Source: Lachnospiraceae bacterium (GTDB lineage Bacteria; Bacillota; Clostridia; Lachnospirales; Lachnospiraceae). Taken from it: 44,017 nucleotides of DNA. Below the pieces are notes generated by a model that saw only the letters and a list, made by a program, of their open reading frames with translations, was not told the origin of the DNA and made no database searches. Within the stretch, counting starts at the first letter, position 1. Each line of letters begins with the position of its first letter. The position numbers and the translations under genes were made by a program. This document shows, piece by piece, positions 34,024-42,540 of the stretch. The stretch covers positions 1-44,017 of the forward strand of contig JAFLTG010000016.1 of assembly GCA_022510545.1 (NCBI GenBank), in the 5' to 3' direction.

Positions 34024-35112
34024 TCATGAAAAATCAAACATATGAATTACTTCTATAACGTTGAAGAAATCTTCTTTGGCAAGCGCGAAACATTCCAGCA
34101 CATCCGGTGAGAACTGACCACACTCACCTTTCATTATCATATCATACGCTACACTGTTAGCATATGCGTCCTTATATACCCTGTGGCTTACCAGTGCGTC
34201 ATAGACGTCTGCAATGGCGACTACCTGTGTATATATCGGAATATCTTCTCCTGCCAGATGGTCGGGATATCCCTTACCATCCCATCTCTCATGATGATAA
34301 CGGCAAATATTGTAAGCATAACGGTAAAAATCACTCGACTTATCTTTGTAGCTTCTCTCGAGTATCTCACAACCAATGGTTGTATGCTTCTTCATAATTT
34401 CAAACTCTTCCTTCGTAAGCTTACCCGGCTTAAGAAGTATTGCATCGGGAACACCTATCTTACCGATATCATGTAGTGTGGCAGCCCTTGAAACCTCATC
34501 AATCTGTTCCTGTGTAATGCCATACTTGGGGAAGTACTTCATAAGGTACTTCATCATAATTCTGGTGAAATATTTGATTCGCCTTGTATGTTCTCCGGTT
34601 TCGGCACTTCTTGCCTCAACAACGGAACTCAATGTCTCAATCATAAACTGATTGTTCTCGCGAATCTTCTTATCCTTGGCAATGAGTTCTTCTTCCTGTT
34701 CCTTTAAACGTTTCTCCATATCACGCTTATTCTGGTACAGTTCTATGATATTCTTACTTCTTCTCTTAACAATATGCGGATAAAAAGGTTTATGTATTAC
34801 ATCTGCTACACCATATGAATATGCCTGATCCTCACTGTCGAGTGCATCCTCGCTTGTAATGAGTATGACAGGAACCTCATCCAGCATATCCTCTTTGTGC
34901 ATATACTCCAGTACACCGAAGCCATTCATAATAGGCATTACAATGTCCAGCATTACAAGGTCCATATTCGGATTTTCCTTGAGTCTGGCAATCGCCTCTT
35001 CTCCATTGACTGCTTCAGTCAACTCGTACTTCTCACTCCGGAACATTTCCTTAAGTATTTCTCTGTTTACTTCTTCATCATCAACAATCAATAACCGTAG
35101 CTTATCTGCCAT
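34024..35112 (-). CDS. Response regulator with an intact HD-GYP cyclic-di-GMP phosphodiesterase domain
   Basis: The 362 residues have a receiver (DDE at 11-13, Asp56 in MLDIVMP, Lys108), a coiled coil (about 118-155) and an HD-GYP domain with every expected residue: His175 (GEHTRRIK), His214-Asp215 and Lys218 (LHDIGKIG), His243 (KKHTTIG), His273-His274 (YHHERWDGKGYP) and Asp302/Asp305 (ADVYDAL). HD-GYP enzymes hydrolyse cyclic di-GMP. AGGAG eight bases before ATG at 35112 supports this start; GTG three bases earlier is the alternative. It is the first gene of the chemosensory cluster, under its own promoter. Confidence 0.94.
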   Translation of the reverse strand: MADKLRLLIVDDEEVNREILKEMFRSEKYELTEAVNGEEAIARLKENPNMDLVMLDIVMPIMNGFGVLEYMHKEDMLDEVPVILITSEDALDSEDQAYSYGVADVIHKPFYPHIVKRRSKNIIELYQNKRDMEKRLKEQEEELIAKDKKIRENNQFMIETLSSVVEARSAETGEHTRRIKYFTRIMMKYLMKYFPKYGITQEQIDEVSRAATLHDIGKIGVPDAILLKPGKLTKEEFEIMKKHTTIGCEILERSYKDKSSDFYRYAYNICRYHHERWDGKGYPDHLAGEDIPIYTQVVAIADVYDALVSHRVYKDAYANSVAYDMIMKGECGQFSPDVLECFALAKEDFFNVIEVIHMFDFS

Positions 35113-35164
35113 CACAATATCTCCTAAATATTCAGTATTTTATCAATATTTCAGCATCATTTAT

Positions 35165-35194
35165 AAAATAACACTTTTTTACTATAATTGTCAA
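35165..35194 (-). promoter_or_regulatory. Promoter of the chemosensory cluster
   Basis: Consensus TTGACA (35189-35194) is followed after 18 bases by TATTTT (35165-35170) on the minus strand, with TATAAA slightly further on. The leader of about 45 bases contains a 7-bp inverted repeat, AAATATT/AATATTT. This is the only clear promoter seen for the ten-gene cluster. Confidence 0.65.
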
Positions 35195-35227
35195 TAATAA
35201 GTAGGTAAATTCCCTAAGAAATTTAAG

Positions 35228-35737
35228 TTAATTTTCCTCAAAATCCGCCCCATATTTTTCCTCTTCCATCCTCATTATTTTATCAAAGGCAGGAATCATA
35301 CTCCGGCTTTTAATATATATGGCATATCCTATAAATACTCCGAAACAGTTAAGGATAATGTCATCAACATCAAACGCCCCAAAAGAGGTGAAACACTGAA
35401 AAAGTTCAATTCCAAGCACAAGAAAAAATGCATTGAAAATCACATACCCAAAGTTCCTTACCTTGGCATTCATAAGCGGAAACATCATTCCAAAAGGCAC
35501 AAATGCAAGTATATTTCCAATAAGATTTTCAAAACTGTTAAGCCTGTCGGAATATTCTATATACATTTTAATAGTTTTAAACGGAACAAAATTGGCAGAC
35601 CTAAGTCCCGTTAAGAATACTTCCGGCTGCCAGGAAGCGGCAATTTCAACAAGCTGCTCATACGGGTACTTGAAAATTATGAGTTTTATAAGAATCAATA
35701 TATAAATAACAAATGTTATTTTAATCCATTTTTGCAC
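35228..35737 (-). CDS. VanZ-like family membrane protein
   Basis: The 169 residues have four hydrophobic helices (about 6-24, 75-95, 100-118 and 125-145) and the VanZ family marks NFVPFKTIK, NLIGNILAFVPFG and the late DVDDIILNCFG. VanZ itself lowers teicoplanin sensitivity; most family members have no known function. The start codon is GTG at 35737, with GGGAG seven bases upstream. Its left neighbour is the chemosensory cluster promoter. A weak promoter (TTGCAG, 17 bases, TATAGC) may lie in the 107-bp gap upstream. Confidence 0.85.
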   Translation of the reverse strand: MQKWIKITFVIYILILIKLIIFKYPYEQLVEIAASWQPEVFLTGLRSANFVPFKTIKMYIEYSDRLNSFENLIGNILAFVPFGMMFPLMNAKVRNFGYVIFNAFFLVLGIELFQCFTSFGAFDVDDIILNCFGVFIGYAIYIKSRSMIPAFDKIMRMEEEKYGADFEEN

Positions 35738-35844
35738 TTTTGCTCTCCCTTTATTGCACTATATACATCGTATGATTAAAATCCCTGCTATATAATTATA
35801 TCCGGTAAACTGCAATAATAGTATAATCCACTGTGATTATGGAT

Positions 35845-36990
35845 TTAATTTTTTGTATCCCCGTTATCAAACCGTCTGAAATTGTTAAATCCCTCAACCA
35901 ATATATTTATGCTTTCTTTGGTAGTATCAAAAACACCCTCTTCGTATAAATTTATGAATATTATACCTATCGGCAGAGCGAGAATAAGTCCGATGATACC
36001 CGCTACCCTGTATCCGATATAAAGCAAAAATATTGTCGGAATAGGGTGAAATCCTATGGAATCGCCCATAATCTTAGGCTGTATCACCTGACGCACGATC
36101 TGACCTACACACCATATGATAAGCAGTCCCACCGCCGTTTTGTATCGGCCGCCGAGTATCTCCACAACTGCCCAGGGAATCATGATCGTACCTGCTCCGA
36201 ATACCGGCAGAAAATCCACTAAAGCGATGCCGACGGCAATAACAAACGCATAATCTATTCCCAGTATCATAAGCCCGATGAACAGTATCAGATATACCCA
36301 TATTTCTATCTTAAACTGGGCCTTAAAATAACCGCCTATGGCATTCTTAAAACTTCTTCGTACTATATTAATACGATAGTAGATTGACTGCGGCATATAC
36401 TTATTCACGAATTCCGACAGATATGCTCTATCCGCAACAAAGAAATATGAAGATAAAAGTGTCATAATTATCGCCATAAATATATCGGGGAGCTGTTTCG
36501 CGAAATTGCCGACCGCAGTAAAAGTAGGCATACCGATACCGCTTATAAAATCGGAGAAATATCGTTCAAGTTCATTGCCTACATTAATGAACCTGTTCTG
36601 TAATCCAACAGGAAGTCTCTTATATAGCCCGCTTAAGTTGGCGCCTACCTGATTAAACTCGTTTTCAACATTCTTCCATAAGGCAGGTATTTCATTTATA
36701 AAACTGTCAGTCTCCCTTATCAGTCTTGCGCCGACTCCGTATACAAGCAAAACCACGGCGGCCAGAACCGCAATTATCACGAAAGCGGAGACCGCTTTTC
36801 TTTTTATTCTTAATTTTTCCTCAAGAAATCTTACAAGCGGAGCCGCAATCAGGGAAATAACATATCCGATAATAAAAGGCATAAAAAACGCTATGAGCCA
36901 AGGCAGCAGAAATATGCACAAAACAAGAGCGACCAAAGTAGTCAATATATTCAGTATTGCCTTTATATATATCCGCATTTCTCGTTTCAT
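35845..36990 (-). CDS. AI-2E transporter family (PerM/YtvI-like) permease
   Basis: The 381 residues have about eight membrane helices with the family layout: two helices at the start, a long soluble loop (about 90-160), then five or six helices including VDFLPVFGAGTIMIPWAV and QPKIMGDSIGFHPIPTIFLLY. Members export small molecules or ions; some exchange sodium and protons. The function here is not fixed by sequence. GGAGGT five bases before ATG is strong. It follows engB by 54 bp. Confidence 0.9.
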   Translation of the reverse strand: MKREMRIYIKAILNILTTLVALVLCIFLLPWLIAFFMPFIIGYVISLIAAPLVRFLEEKLRIKRKAVSAFVIIAVLAAVVLLVYGVGARLIRETDSFINEIPALWKNVENEFNQVGANLSGLYKRLPVGLQNRFINVGNELERYFSDFISGIGMPTFTAVGNFAKQLPDIFMAIIMTLLSSYFFVADRAYLSEFVNKYMPQSIYYRINIVRRSFKNAIGGYFKAQFKIEIWVYLILFIGLMILGIDYAFVIAVGIALVDFLPVFGAGTIMIPWAVVEILGGRYKTAVGLLIIWCVGQIVRQVIQPKIMGDSIGFHPIPTIFLLYIGYRVAGIIGLILALPIGIIFINLYEEGVFDTTKESINILVEGFNNFRRFDNGDTKN

Positions 36991-37044
36991 AAATTACCTC
37001 CATACCAGAATTATATTTATGTATATAACGCTCCCGACACCGGC

Positions 37045-37632
37045 TCAATCCTGTAACATACCATCAATGAGTTCATAAATCTCGTCCCTGCCCTGTTTTG
37101 AAAGCGATGAATAGGGTATGACAGTAGTGTCACTTTCTATGTCAAGCGTGTCACAAATCAGTTTTATCTGTTTATTTATCTGGCTTTTCTTAATCTTATC
37201 CAGCTTGGTTGCAATAATAATTGGTTTGTGTCCTCTGTTAACAATCCAGTCATACATTATACGGTCATTTTCAGATGGAGCATGTCTTATATCTATCAGC
37301 AAAAAGACCGCCTTTAGCATTTTTGATTGATGAAGATAGTCTTCAATCAGCTTTCCCCACTGTGCCTTGACCTGCTCATTTGCAACAGCATAGCCATAGC
37401 CCGGCAAATCTACAAAATACAGCCGGTCGTTTATATTATAATAATTTATCGTCTGGGTCTTCCCCGGCTTGGAGCTTGTCCTTGCCAGAGATTTACGATT
37501 CATAAGACCATTTATCAGGGAAGATTTGCCCACGTTACTTTTTCCGGCAAATGCGATCTCCATAAGTTTATTATCCGGAATCTTACTTGTAACACCGCAG
37601 ACCTTTTCCAGATTTACACTCTTAATTACCAT
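37045..37632 (-). CDS. ysxC: Ribosome biogenesis GTPase EngB (YsxC)
   Basis: EngB helps assemble the large ribosomal subunit. The 195 residues show the GTPase motifs in order: GKSNVGKSSLIN (G1), the T in KPGKTQT (G2), DLPGYGYA (G3), ATKLDK (G4) and the SSLSKQG segment (G5). Length is normal. GGGGG lies six bases before ATG. A terminator separates it from clpX upstream, yet only 60 bases lie between them, so it may depend on read-through. Confidence 0.96.
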   Translation of the reverse strand: MVIKSVNLEKVCGVTSKIPDNKLMEIAFAGKSNVGKSSLINGLMNRKSLARTSSKPGKTQTINYYNINDRLYFVDLPGYGYAVANEQVKAQWGKLIEDYLHQSKMLKAVFLLIDIRHAPSENDRIMYDWIVNRGHKPIIIATKLDKIKKSQINKQIKLICDTLDIESDTTVIPYSSLSKQGRDEIYELIDGMLQD

Positions 37633-37693
37633 CTTAATCCCCCATTCTTGCTCAACTGCTGTTAACTTCTGCTATGCAATACTTACGAATGCT

Positions 37694-37723
37694 GAAAACG
37701 CCGCCCGGATTTCCCGGCGACGT
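37694..37723 (-). terminator. Intrinsic terminator after clpX
   Basis: ACGTCGCC pairs with GGCGGCGT over eight positions (37716-37723 with 37698-37705), with a G-G mismatch and two more G-C pairs closing an AAAT loop. TTTTC follows on the minus strand. The T-run is short, so termination may be incomplete. Confidence 0.6.
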
Positions 37724-37737
37724 CTTTAAAGCAAATA

Positions 37738-38994
37738 TTATTCTGCCTGCAATAATCGGTTCCGATAATGGACAATCGGCGCACTCTTTCCCTCTACGGC
37801 ATCCTTTGTGAGTATACATTCTGATATATTATCATCCGACGGAATTTCGTACATAATATCCATCATAACATTTTCCATAATTGAACGGAGTCCTCTTGCA
37901 CCTGTCTTTCTTTCGTATGCAAGGCCGGCAATTGCATCAATCGCTTCATCCTCAACCTTGAGGCTCACTTCATCGAATTCAAACAACTTTTTATATTGCT
38001 TAACAAGCGCATTTTTAGGCTCCTTAAGGATTCTGATAAGCGCATCCTTATCCAGTCCCTCCAATGTGACCGTAATAGGTACACGACCGATAAATTCCGG
38101 GATCAGTCCGAATTTCATCAAATCCTGTGGAGCCGTCTCCTTTAATATGGCGCCAATATCCTTGTTGCTTTTTTCGGTAATCTTTGCACTGAAACCGATA
38201 GAGTTTCTGTTAAGCCTTGTTTCAACGATTTTTTCAAGCCCGTCAAAAGCTCCGCCGCAGATAAACAGGATATTGGAAGTATCAATCTGTAAAAGCTCCT
38301 GATGAGGATGCTTTCTTCCTCCCTGAGGCGGTACGCTTGCAACCGTGCCCTCAATAATTTTAAGCAGTGCCTGTTGTACACCCTCTCCGGAAACGTCTCT
38401 GGTAATTGATACATTTTCACTTTTCTTGGTAATCTTATCAATCTCATCAATATATATGATTCCAAATTGAGCACGGTCAATATCATAATCGGCAGCCTGG
38501 ATAAGTTTAAGCAGAATATTTTCCACATCTTCACCGACATAGCCTGCCTCGGTAAGTGTTGTAGCATCTGCAATAGCAAAGGGTACATTGATTATCTTGG
38601 CCAGTGTCTGTGCCAGATAGGTTTTACCCGAACCTGTAGGTCCGACCATTATGATATTACTCTTTTGAAGTTCCACGCCGTCACTATCCTGCGGCGCCGT
38701 CACTCTCTTGTAATGATTGTATACTGAAACCGCCAGAACCTTTTTGGCATCTTCCTGTCCGATTACATAATCATCTAAGAATTTCTTAATCTCAACCGGC
38801 TTTAAGAGATTGATCTCCACCTCTTCAGCTTCATTTTCTTCTTCATACTCTTCTTCAATGATATCTGCACATATGTCAACGCACTCATCACAGATATATA
38901 CGTTCCCCGGACCGGCAATCATCTTCCTGACCTGATCCTGGGCCTTATTACAAAAAGAACATCTTACTTTATCGTCAGAATTTCTTCCTGCCAT
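37738..38994 (-). CDS. clpX: ATP-dependent Clp protease ATPase subunit ClpX
   Basis: ClpX unfolds tagged proteins for ClpP. The 418 residues have the C4 zinc domain (CSFCNKAQ and CDECVDIC), Walker [13 protein letters not shown], the pore loop GYVGEDVE, Walker [11 protein letters not shown], the RKH loop GGRKHPHQE and sensor 2 TGARGLRSI. It follows clpP by 23 bp. No lon gene follows, unlike many Firmicutes. Confidence 0.98.
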   Translation of the reverse strand: MAGRNSDDKVRCSFCNKAQDQVRKMIAGPGNVYICDECVDICADIIEEEYEEENEAEEVEINLLKPVEIKKFLDDYVIGQEDAKKVLAVSVYNHYKRVTAPQDSDGVELQKSNIIMVGPTGSGKTYLAQTLAKIINVPFAIADATTLTEAGYVGEDVENILLKLIQAADYDIDRAQFGIIYIDEIDKITKKSENVSITRDVSGEGVQQALLKIIEGTVASVPPQGGRKHPHQELLQIDTSNILFICGGAFDGLEKIVETRLNRNSIGFSAKITEKSNKDIGAILKETAPQDLMKFGLIPEFIGRVPITVTLEGLDKDALIRILKEPKNALVKQYKKLFEFDEVSLKVEDEAIDAIAGLAYERKTGARGLRSIMENVMMDIMYEIPSDDNISECILTKDAVEGKSAPIVHYRNRLLQAE

Positions 38995-39017
38995 ATTACA
39001 AAAACCATGCCTTTCTT

Positions 39018-39626
39018 TTACTCTTTCTTAGTCTCCGACGCTTCGGCATGATTAGTTATTACACGATCAATCAAACCGTATTCAAGAGCCTCTTGCGCGG
39101 ATTTCCAATTGTCACGCTCCGTATCTGCCGCTATCACTTCATAATCCTGTCCGGTATTATCTGACAGAATCTTATTCAGCTTCTCCTTGGTCTTAAGAAT
39201 ATGCTTAGCCGCAATTTCAATCTCTGTTGCCTGTCCCTTGGCTCCGCCAAGCGGCTGATGAATCATAATTTCAGCATTGGGAAGCGCCATTCTTTTGCCC
39301 TTCGCACCGCCGGCAAGCAAAAATGCACCCATGCTTGCTGCCATACCGATACATACGGTTGACACATCACACTTGATAAACTGCATAGTATCATAAATTG
39401 CCATACCTGCTGTTACCGAGCCGCCCGGGCTGTTAATATAAAGGCTGATATCCTTCTCCGGATCCTCGGATTCCAGAAACAGCATCTGCGCAACTACCAG
39501 ACTTGCCGTTGTTTCATTAACCTCTTCACCCAGAAAAATTATTCTTTCTTTTAAAAGTCTTGAATATATATCATAGGAGCGTTCCCCTTTAGAGGTCTGC
39601 TCAATGACGTAAGGTACTAATGGCAT
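39018..39626 (-). CDS. clpP: ATP-dependent Clp protease proteolytic subunit ClpP
   Basis: ClpP forms the barrel protease used by ClpX and ClpC. The 202 residues contain the nucleophile Ser in [11 protein letters not shown], the His in [14 protein letters not shown] and an Asp in [10 protein letters not shown], the standard triad. Length is normal. It lies 50 bp after tig. GGAGG precedes ATG with usual spacing. Confidence 0.98.
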   Translation of the reverse strand: MPLVPYVIEQTSKGERSYDIYSRLLKERIIFLGEEVNETTASLVVAQMLFLESEDPEKDISLYINSPGGSVTAGMAIYDTMQFIKCDVSTVCIGMAASMGAFLLAGGAKGKRMALPNAEIMIHQPLGGAKGQATEIEIAAKHILKTKEKLNKILSDNTGQDYEVIAADTERDNWKSAQEALEYGLIDRVITNHAEASETKKE

Positions 39627-39676
39627 AACAATTCCTCCGTTTCAATTGCGTTATAAGGTAAACGTTTTTTCGCTAA

Positions 39677-40963
39677 TTATTTTTCTTTGGCATTTTCTAC
39701 AACAAACTCTGCGGCTTTCCTGATTGCCAAATCTTTCCTGATATTCTTAGCCTCTTTCTCGCCAAGCATCTCTTTGACTTTGTCGGCTTCCATCTGATAA
39801 ACCTCTGCCATAGTTTCTATCTCTTTATCATATTCTTCATCCGTTACTTCAATCTTCTCAGCATCCACAACGGCTTCAAGCACAAGCCTGGACTTAACCC
39901 TCTTTTCAGCCTGGGGTTTCATCTGTTCAACCATCTGGTTATAGTTGGTTCCCGTAAACTGGAAATACTGCTCCATGGCAAGTCCCTGCATAGAGATTCT
40001 CTGTGCAAATTCATCCACCATCTGTCTTTGCTGTGTCTCTATCATCGCTTCCGGAATATCCATTTCAGCCGTCTCTATGATAGCTTCTATAACGGCTTCC
40101 TCTTTGGCATCTTTGGCTTCCTTTTCTTTCTTTTCCTGAAGATTTTTCTTTACGTCTTCCTTATATTCAGCTAAAGTATCAAATTCCGATACTTCACCGG
40201 CAAATTCATCATCAATCTCGGGAAGCTCTTTTTCTTTAATTTCCTTAACGGTACATTTGAAAACAGCTGCCTTGCCCTTTAAATTATCTGCATGATAATC
40301 CTCAGGGAACGTAACATTTACTTCCACTTCCTTGCCAATCTCAGCTCCGATAAGCTGCTCTTCAAAACCGGGAATAAATGTACCCGAACCGATAGTAAGA
40401 GGATAATTCTCGCCCTTACCTCCGTCAAAAGCAACTCCGTCAACAAATCCTTCAAAATCAATTACAGTCATATCACCGTCTTTTACAGGTCTGTCTTCAA
40501 CTGCAATATTTCTTGCATTATTGTCTCTTTCTTTCTCTATTACTTCATTTATCTCATCTTCCGTAACTTCAATATCAACTTTGTCTACTTTGACACCCTT
40601 ATATTTCCCCAGTTTAACCTCAGGTTTCAAAGCAACTGTAGCCGTAAAGATAAAAGGCTTGCCTGCTTCAATCTGAGTTACCGCTATCTGTGGACTGGAT
40701 ACAATATCCTCTTCACACTCATCCAACGCCTTTTCATAAGCATCCGGAATCAGTGCATTGGCAGCATCCTCATAAAATACCTCTTTTCCATACATCTTCT
40801 CGATTATCTGGCGCGGAACTTTCCCCTTTCTGAAACCGGGAATACTTATTTTGTTCTTCTGTTTCTGATAAGCTGACTCTATCGCTTTCTCCAATTCCTC
40901 CGCACTGGCTTCAATAGTCAGTTTGGCCATATTCTTCTCTAATTTCTCCACCTGTAAACTCAT
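39677..40963 (-). CDS. tig: Trigger factor, ribosome-bound chaperone and prolyl isomerase
   Basis: Trigger factor meets nascent chains at the ribosome exit. The 428 residues show the ribosome-binding loop GFRKGKVPRQIIEKMYG (about 42-58), an FKBP-type isomerase domain (about 150-240, VIDFEGFVDG and GSGTFIPGFEEQL) and a helical chaperone end. AGGAGG lies about eight bases before ATG. It is first of the tig-clpP-clpX unit. Confidence 0.98.
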   Translation of the reverse strand: MSLQVEKLEKNMAKLTIEASAEELEKAIESAYQKQKNKISIPGFRKGKVPRQIIEKMYGKEVFYEDAANALIPDAYEKALDECEEDIVSSPQIAVTQIEAGKPFIFTATVALKPEVKLGKYKGVKVDKVDIEVTEDEINEVIEKERDNNARNIAVEDRPVKDGDMTVIDFEGFVDGVAFDGGKGENYPLTIGSGTFIPGFEEQLIGAEIGKEVEVNVTFPEDYHADNLKGKAAVFKCTVKEIKEKELPEIDDEFAGEVSEFDTLAEYKEDVKKNLQEKKEKEAKDAKEEAVIEAIIETAEMDIPEAMIETQQRQMVDEFAQRISMQGLAMEQYFQFTGTNYNQMVEQMKPQAEKRVKSRLVLEAVVDAEKIEVTDEEYDKEIETMAEVYQMEADKVKEMLGEKEAKNIRKDLAIRKAAEFVVENAKEK

Positions 40964-41018
40964 TGACTGATTTCCTCCTTAATCTTAACTGCAACGCTTT
41001 GGTCACAGTCATTTAAAA

Positions 41019-41027
41019 ATTATATCA
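41019..41027 (-). promoter_or_regulatory. Extended -10 promoter of tig-clpP-clpX
   Basis: A consensus TATAAT (41019-41024) preceded by TGA on the minus strand gives an extended -10. No good -35 is visible 16-18 bases upstream. The start would be about 50 bases before the tig ATG. No CtsR heptad repeat (GGTCAAA) was seen around it. Confidence 0.6.
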
Positions 41028-41076
41028 CAATCACTTGGAAAATACTAGCATTTCTTTTATAACGCCAATCCACGTA

Positions 41077-42483
41077 CTATAATCCAATGGTGACTCCACC
41101 CGTTAATTCTATGTCTTCCCCCCTGTGGGTGGTAATGAGCAGGGTTTTACCGTTAATCTTTCCCTGAATATAGGCAGCAGTCTTTTCACGGTTTTCCTTA
41201 TCCAGCCCATTAAAAGGTTCGTCCATAATTACAATATCAGACTCAGAAAGCATCGCGCGGAGTATGGCACAGCGTCTTTTCATTCCGCCGCTTAATTCGC
41301 TTACCGGTTTCTCAAGACAATCTTTTGGAAGAATCTTCGCAGCTTCCTCATATATGTCTTCTCTGGATAATGAGGCTTTCGCCGCTATCATAACATTTGT
41401 TATTGTATTATATTTTCCACAGAGTCTATCCTCCTGAAAAACCATTCCTATACGGCAGTCCTGTCCGCTTCCAATCTCAATGGTTCCGCTATCCGGCTGC
41501 TCTATACGGTTAATAAGCTTAAGCAAAGTTGTTTTCCCCGCTCCGGAAGGAGCTGTGAGGCAATAATGACCTCCCTGCTTAATTGTGCACGAAAAATCGT
41601 CTATAATCTTCTGTCCGCCGTAAGATTTACATACAGCCTTCAATTCAATATCTGACTCGCTGCTCTTAATATTTTCCATCCTGTCGGCGGCTTTCACACT
41701 TTTTCTGACGGGAACGGGATTCCAGGCATCAAAACATTTTACAACATACAAAACTGTTTTTTCAAAAACAAAACTAAGCAAAATAACGGTAAGCGTCCAT
41801 GAAAACAGCTCTGCAGTATCAAGATATATTTTGGAAATATAGAGCCTTTCTCCCAGAGAGTATTGCGGCATTCCTATCACCTCTGCTGCAACCCCCGACT
41901 TCCAGCTCATACCAAGCGATATTTTCAGGGCGCTTATAAGATATGGCATAAGCGCCGGTCTATATATATAGAAAAACCTGTTAAAATGTCCGATATGAAA
42001 AACTTCCGCCATTTCCATCAGTTCCTTATCAGTACTTTTTAAACCCGATACAGTATTGACATATATATTCGGAAGTACAACGATGAAACTTATAAAAAAG
42101 GAAAGCCATACAGATCCGAACCATATAAGAAGAAGTACCACAAAGGAAACCACCGGTATCGATTTAAGTGTTGCCATAAGCGGCTCAAACAGCATCTCTA
42201 TAAATCTCTGTTTATAAGCAAAAACACCCAAAACAATCCCAATAAAAAGCGCCAGAAAAAAACCCAGACCTATCCTTCCCAATGAGAAAAGTACGATTTT
42301 CCAAAACGACGGATCTAACAGATTATGCAAAAAAACTTCTCCCGCCTGCATGGGACCGACCAAAAGTATGCTATTGTCTGTGATTAGAGCCAAAATCTGC
42401 CATACACACAGCCAGAACAGAATGATTATACCTTTTTGCATAATATCTTTCTTTTTGTTTTTCTTCTGTTTACTATGATTCAC
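41077..42483 (-). CDS. Fused ABC permease and ATPase, SsuC-SsuB/TauC-TauB type
   Basis: The 468 residues join two proteins that are normally separate. Residues 1-265 are a six-helix permease with the EAA loop (EMAEVFHIGHFNRFFYIYRP). From about 275 a compact ATPase follows: Walker A APSGAGKTTLLK, Q loop MVFQEDRL, signature LSGGMKRRC, Walker B DIVIMDEPFNGLD and switch His in TTHR. The start is GTG at 42483, with GAGG six bases upstream. The binding protein gene lies 57 bp upstream. The SsuABC relatives take up sulfonates, nitrate or pyrimidine precursors; the substrate here is not known. A single base error splitting two genes is excluded by the continuous frame. Confidence 0.88.
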   Translation of the reverse strand: MNHSKQKKNKKKDIMQKGIIILFWLCVWQILALITDNSILLVGPMQAGEVFLHNLLDPSFWKIVLFSLGRIGLGFFLALFIGIVLGVFAYKQRFIEMLFEPLMATLKSIPVVSFVVLLLIWFGSVWLSFFISFIVVLPNIYVNTVSGLKSTDKELMEMAEVFHIGHFNRFFYIYRPALMPYLISALKISLGMSWKSGVAAEVIGMPQYSLGERLYISKIYLDTAELFSWTLTVILLSFVFEKTVLYVVKCFDAWNPVPVRKSVKAADRMENIKSSESDIELKAVCKSYGGQKIIDDFSCTIKQGGHYCLTAPSGAGKTTLLKLINRIEQPDSGTIEIGSGQDCRIGMVFQEDRLCGKYNTITNVMIAAKASLSREDIYEEAAKILPKDCLEKPVSELSGGMKRRCAILRAMLSESDIVIMDEPFNGLDKENREKTAAYIQGKINGKTLLITTHRGEDIELTGGVTIGL

Positions 42484-42506
42484 AAAACACCTCTTTTACG
42501 GGATCT

Positions 42507-42536
42507 TATAAAAGATTGGTTCTTTCAGGAACAACC
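42507..42536 (-). terminator. Weak hairpin between binding protein and permease-ATPase genes
   Basis: GGTTGTTC (42529-42536 on the minus strand) pairs with GAACCAATC (42514-42522) with one bulged C, and TTTTATAAG follows. A partial terminator here would keep the binding protein in excess over the membrane parts. Confidence 0.45.
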
Positions 42537-42540
42537 GTTT

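Noticed and set aside
35738-35844. A terminator for the AI-2E permease gene in the gap before the VanZ-like gene
   Set aside because: Only a weak 6-bp inverted repeat (ATAATC/GATTAT) with no T-run is present; no confident call.
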